This document shows positions 5,528 through 5,853 of a stretch of DNA of 5,853 nt, in pieces (position 1 is the stretch's first letter; each line of letters opens with the position of its first letter). The stretch lies in NCBI GenBank assembly GCA_030042765.1, contig JASHZA010000200.1:1-5853 (forward strand), read 5' to 3'. The notes under the pieces were generated by a model. It ran no database searches. It saw only the letters and a list, made by a program, of their open reading frames with translations, and was not told the DNA's origin. Origin of the DNA: Candidatus Binataceae bacterium. Its GTDB lineage: Bacteria > Desulfobacterota > Binatia > Binatales > Binataceae. Position numbers and translations under genes: made by a program.

Positions 5528-5853
5528 ATGAGCACCCCACGGGTCGATCTCTACACCGCCTCGACGCCCAACGGCTGGAAAGTTTCGGTTTACCTTGAAG
5601 AGATCGGACTGCCATACACCGTTCATCCCATCGATCTCGGCAAGGGTGAACAGAAGACTCCGGAATACCTCCGAATCTGTCCGAACGGACGCATCCCCGC
5701 GATCGTCGATCGAGCAAACGACGATTTTGCCGTCTTTGAAACCGGTGCGATTCTTCACTATCTGGCGCGAAAGACGGGTAAGCTGATGCCCAGCGATGAC
5801 AAGGGCGAATCGCGCGTGATGCAGTGGCTGATGTTTCAGATGTCGGGAATCGG
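5528..5853 (+). CDS. Glutathione S-transferase, Nu-class (YfcG-like), N-terminal part (3'-truncated by window edge)
   Basis: The frame runs open from the ATG to the window edge, giving 108 complete codons of a protein usually about 200-230 residues long. It shows the thioredoxin-fold glutathione-binding domain. [19 protein letters not shown] (7-25) matches the TPNG active-site loop of E. coli YfcG, with Thr13 and Asn15 in place of its Thr9 and Asn11. IDLGKGEQ (35-42) follows, then [10 protein letters not shown] (52-61) with the cis-proline at Pro57, and [15 protein letters not shown] (70-84), where Glu71-Thr72 binds the glutathione gamma-glutamyl group (Glu-Ser in YfcG). [12 protein letters not shown] begins the all-helical C-terminal domain. 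YfcG and its relatives use glutathione or its disulfide as a cofactor for disulfide reductase or peroxidase chemistry rather than classical conjugation, so a cytoplasmic thiol-redox role is likely. The gene has its own promoter region and a strong ribosome binding site, and reads away from the palindrome-rich gap. Confidence 0.93.
   Translation, partial: MSTPRVDLYTASTPNGWKVSVYLEEIGLPYTVHPIDLGKGEQKTPEYLRICPNGRIPAIVDRANDDFAVFETGAILHYLARKTGKLMPSDDKGESRVMQWLMFQMSGI

Noticed and set aside
5135..5758. Minus-strand open frame of 207 codons crossing the gap and running antisense into the GST gene
   Set aside because: The Arg/Ala/Ser-rich text has no recognisable domain, and the frame begins inside the clearly coding GST. 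The palindromic G+C-rich block leaves several frames open by chance.

Overview
The window comes from a bacterial chromosome with high G+C content and a strong preference for C-ending codons, most marked in leuS and the two crotonase genes. The LeuRS is of bacterial type. CoA-chemistry enzymes, a periplasmic c-type cytochrome and a Nu-class-like glutathione transferase suggest an aerobic, Gram-negative-like environmental bacterium, perhaps a proteobacterium or an uncultivated soil lineage. The sequence alone does not fix the phylum, and this placement is inference.

Layout: (1) 1-1122 (+) is the C-terminal part of leucyl-tRNA synthetase, cut by the left edge. (2) 1230-1991 and 2079-2849 (+) are two tandem paralogous crotonase-fold (enoyl-CoA hydratase/isomerase family) genes. 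Each is preceded by the same two-block promoter-like element, so they are probably transcribed separately. (3) 2850-2995 is an A+T-rich leader with several small symmetric sequences. (4) 2996-4597 (+) encodes an exported di-heme cytochrome c of the cytochrome c peroxidase/MauG-like superfamily. (5) 4598-4841 is a gap with a G+C-rich hairpin just after the cytochrome gene. (6) 4842-5057 (-) encodes a 71-residue zinc-ribbon/membrane protein, convergent with the cytochrome gene. (7) 5058-5527 is a long non-coding gap between divergent genes, rich in palindromes and including a 14-bp-arm inverted repeat. (8) 5528-5853 (+) is the N-terminal part of a YfcG-like glutathione transferase, cut by the right edge.

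The genes do not form one obvious pathway. leuS is housekeeping. The crotonase pair points to acyl-CoA metabolism of unknown substrate, and neither protein has the normal hydratase glutamate pair: the first has lost both and the second keeps only one. The cytochrome and the GST could both belong to peroxide/redox handling, but they are separated by an opposite-strand gene and a long gap, so a functional link is not shown.

I see no CRISPR array, tRNA, rRNA, transposase or phage gene. The least explained parts are the crotonases with altered active sites, the duplicated promoter element, and the palindrome-rich stretch at about 5140-5465.
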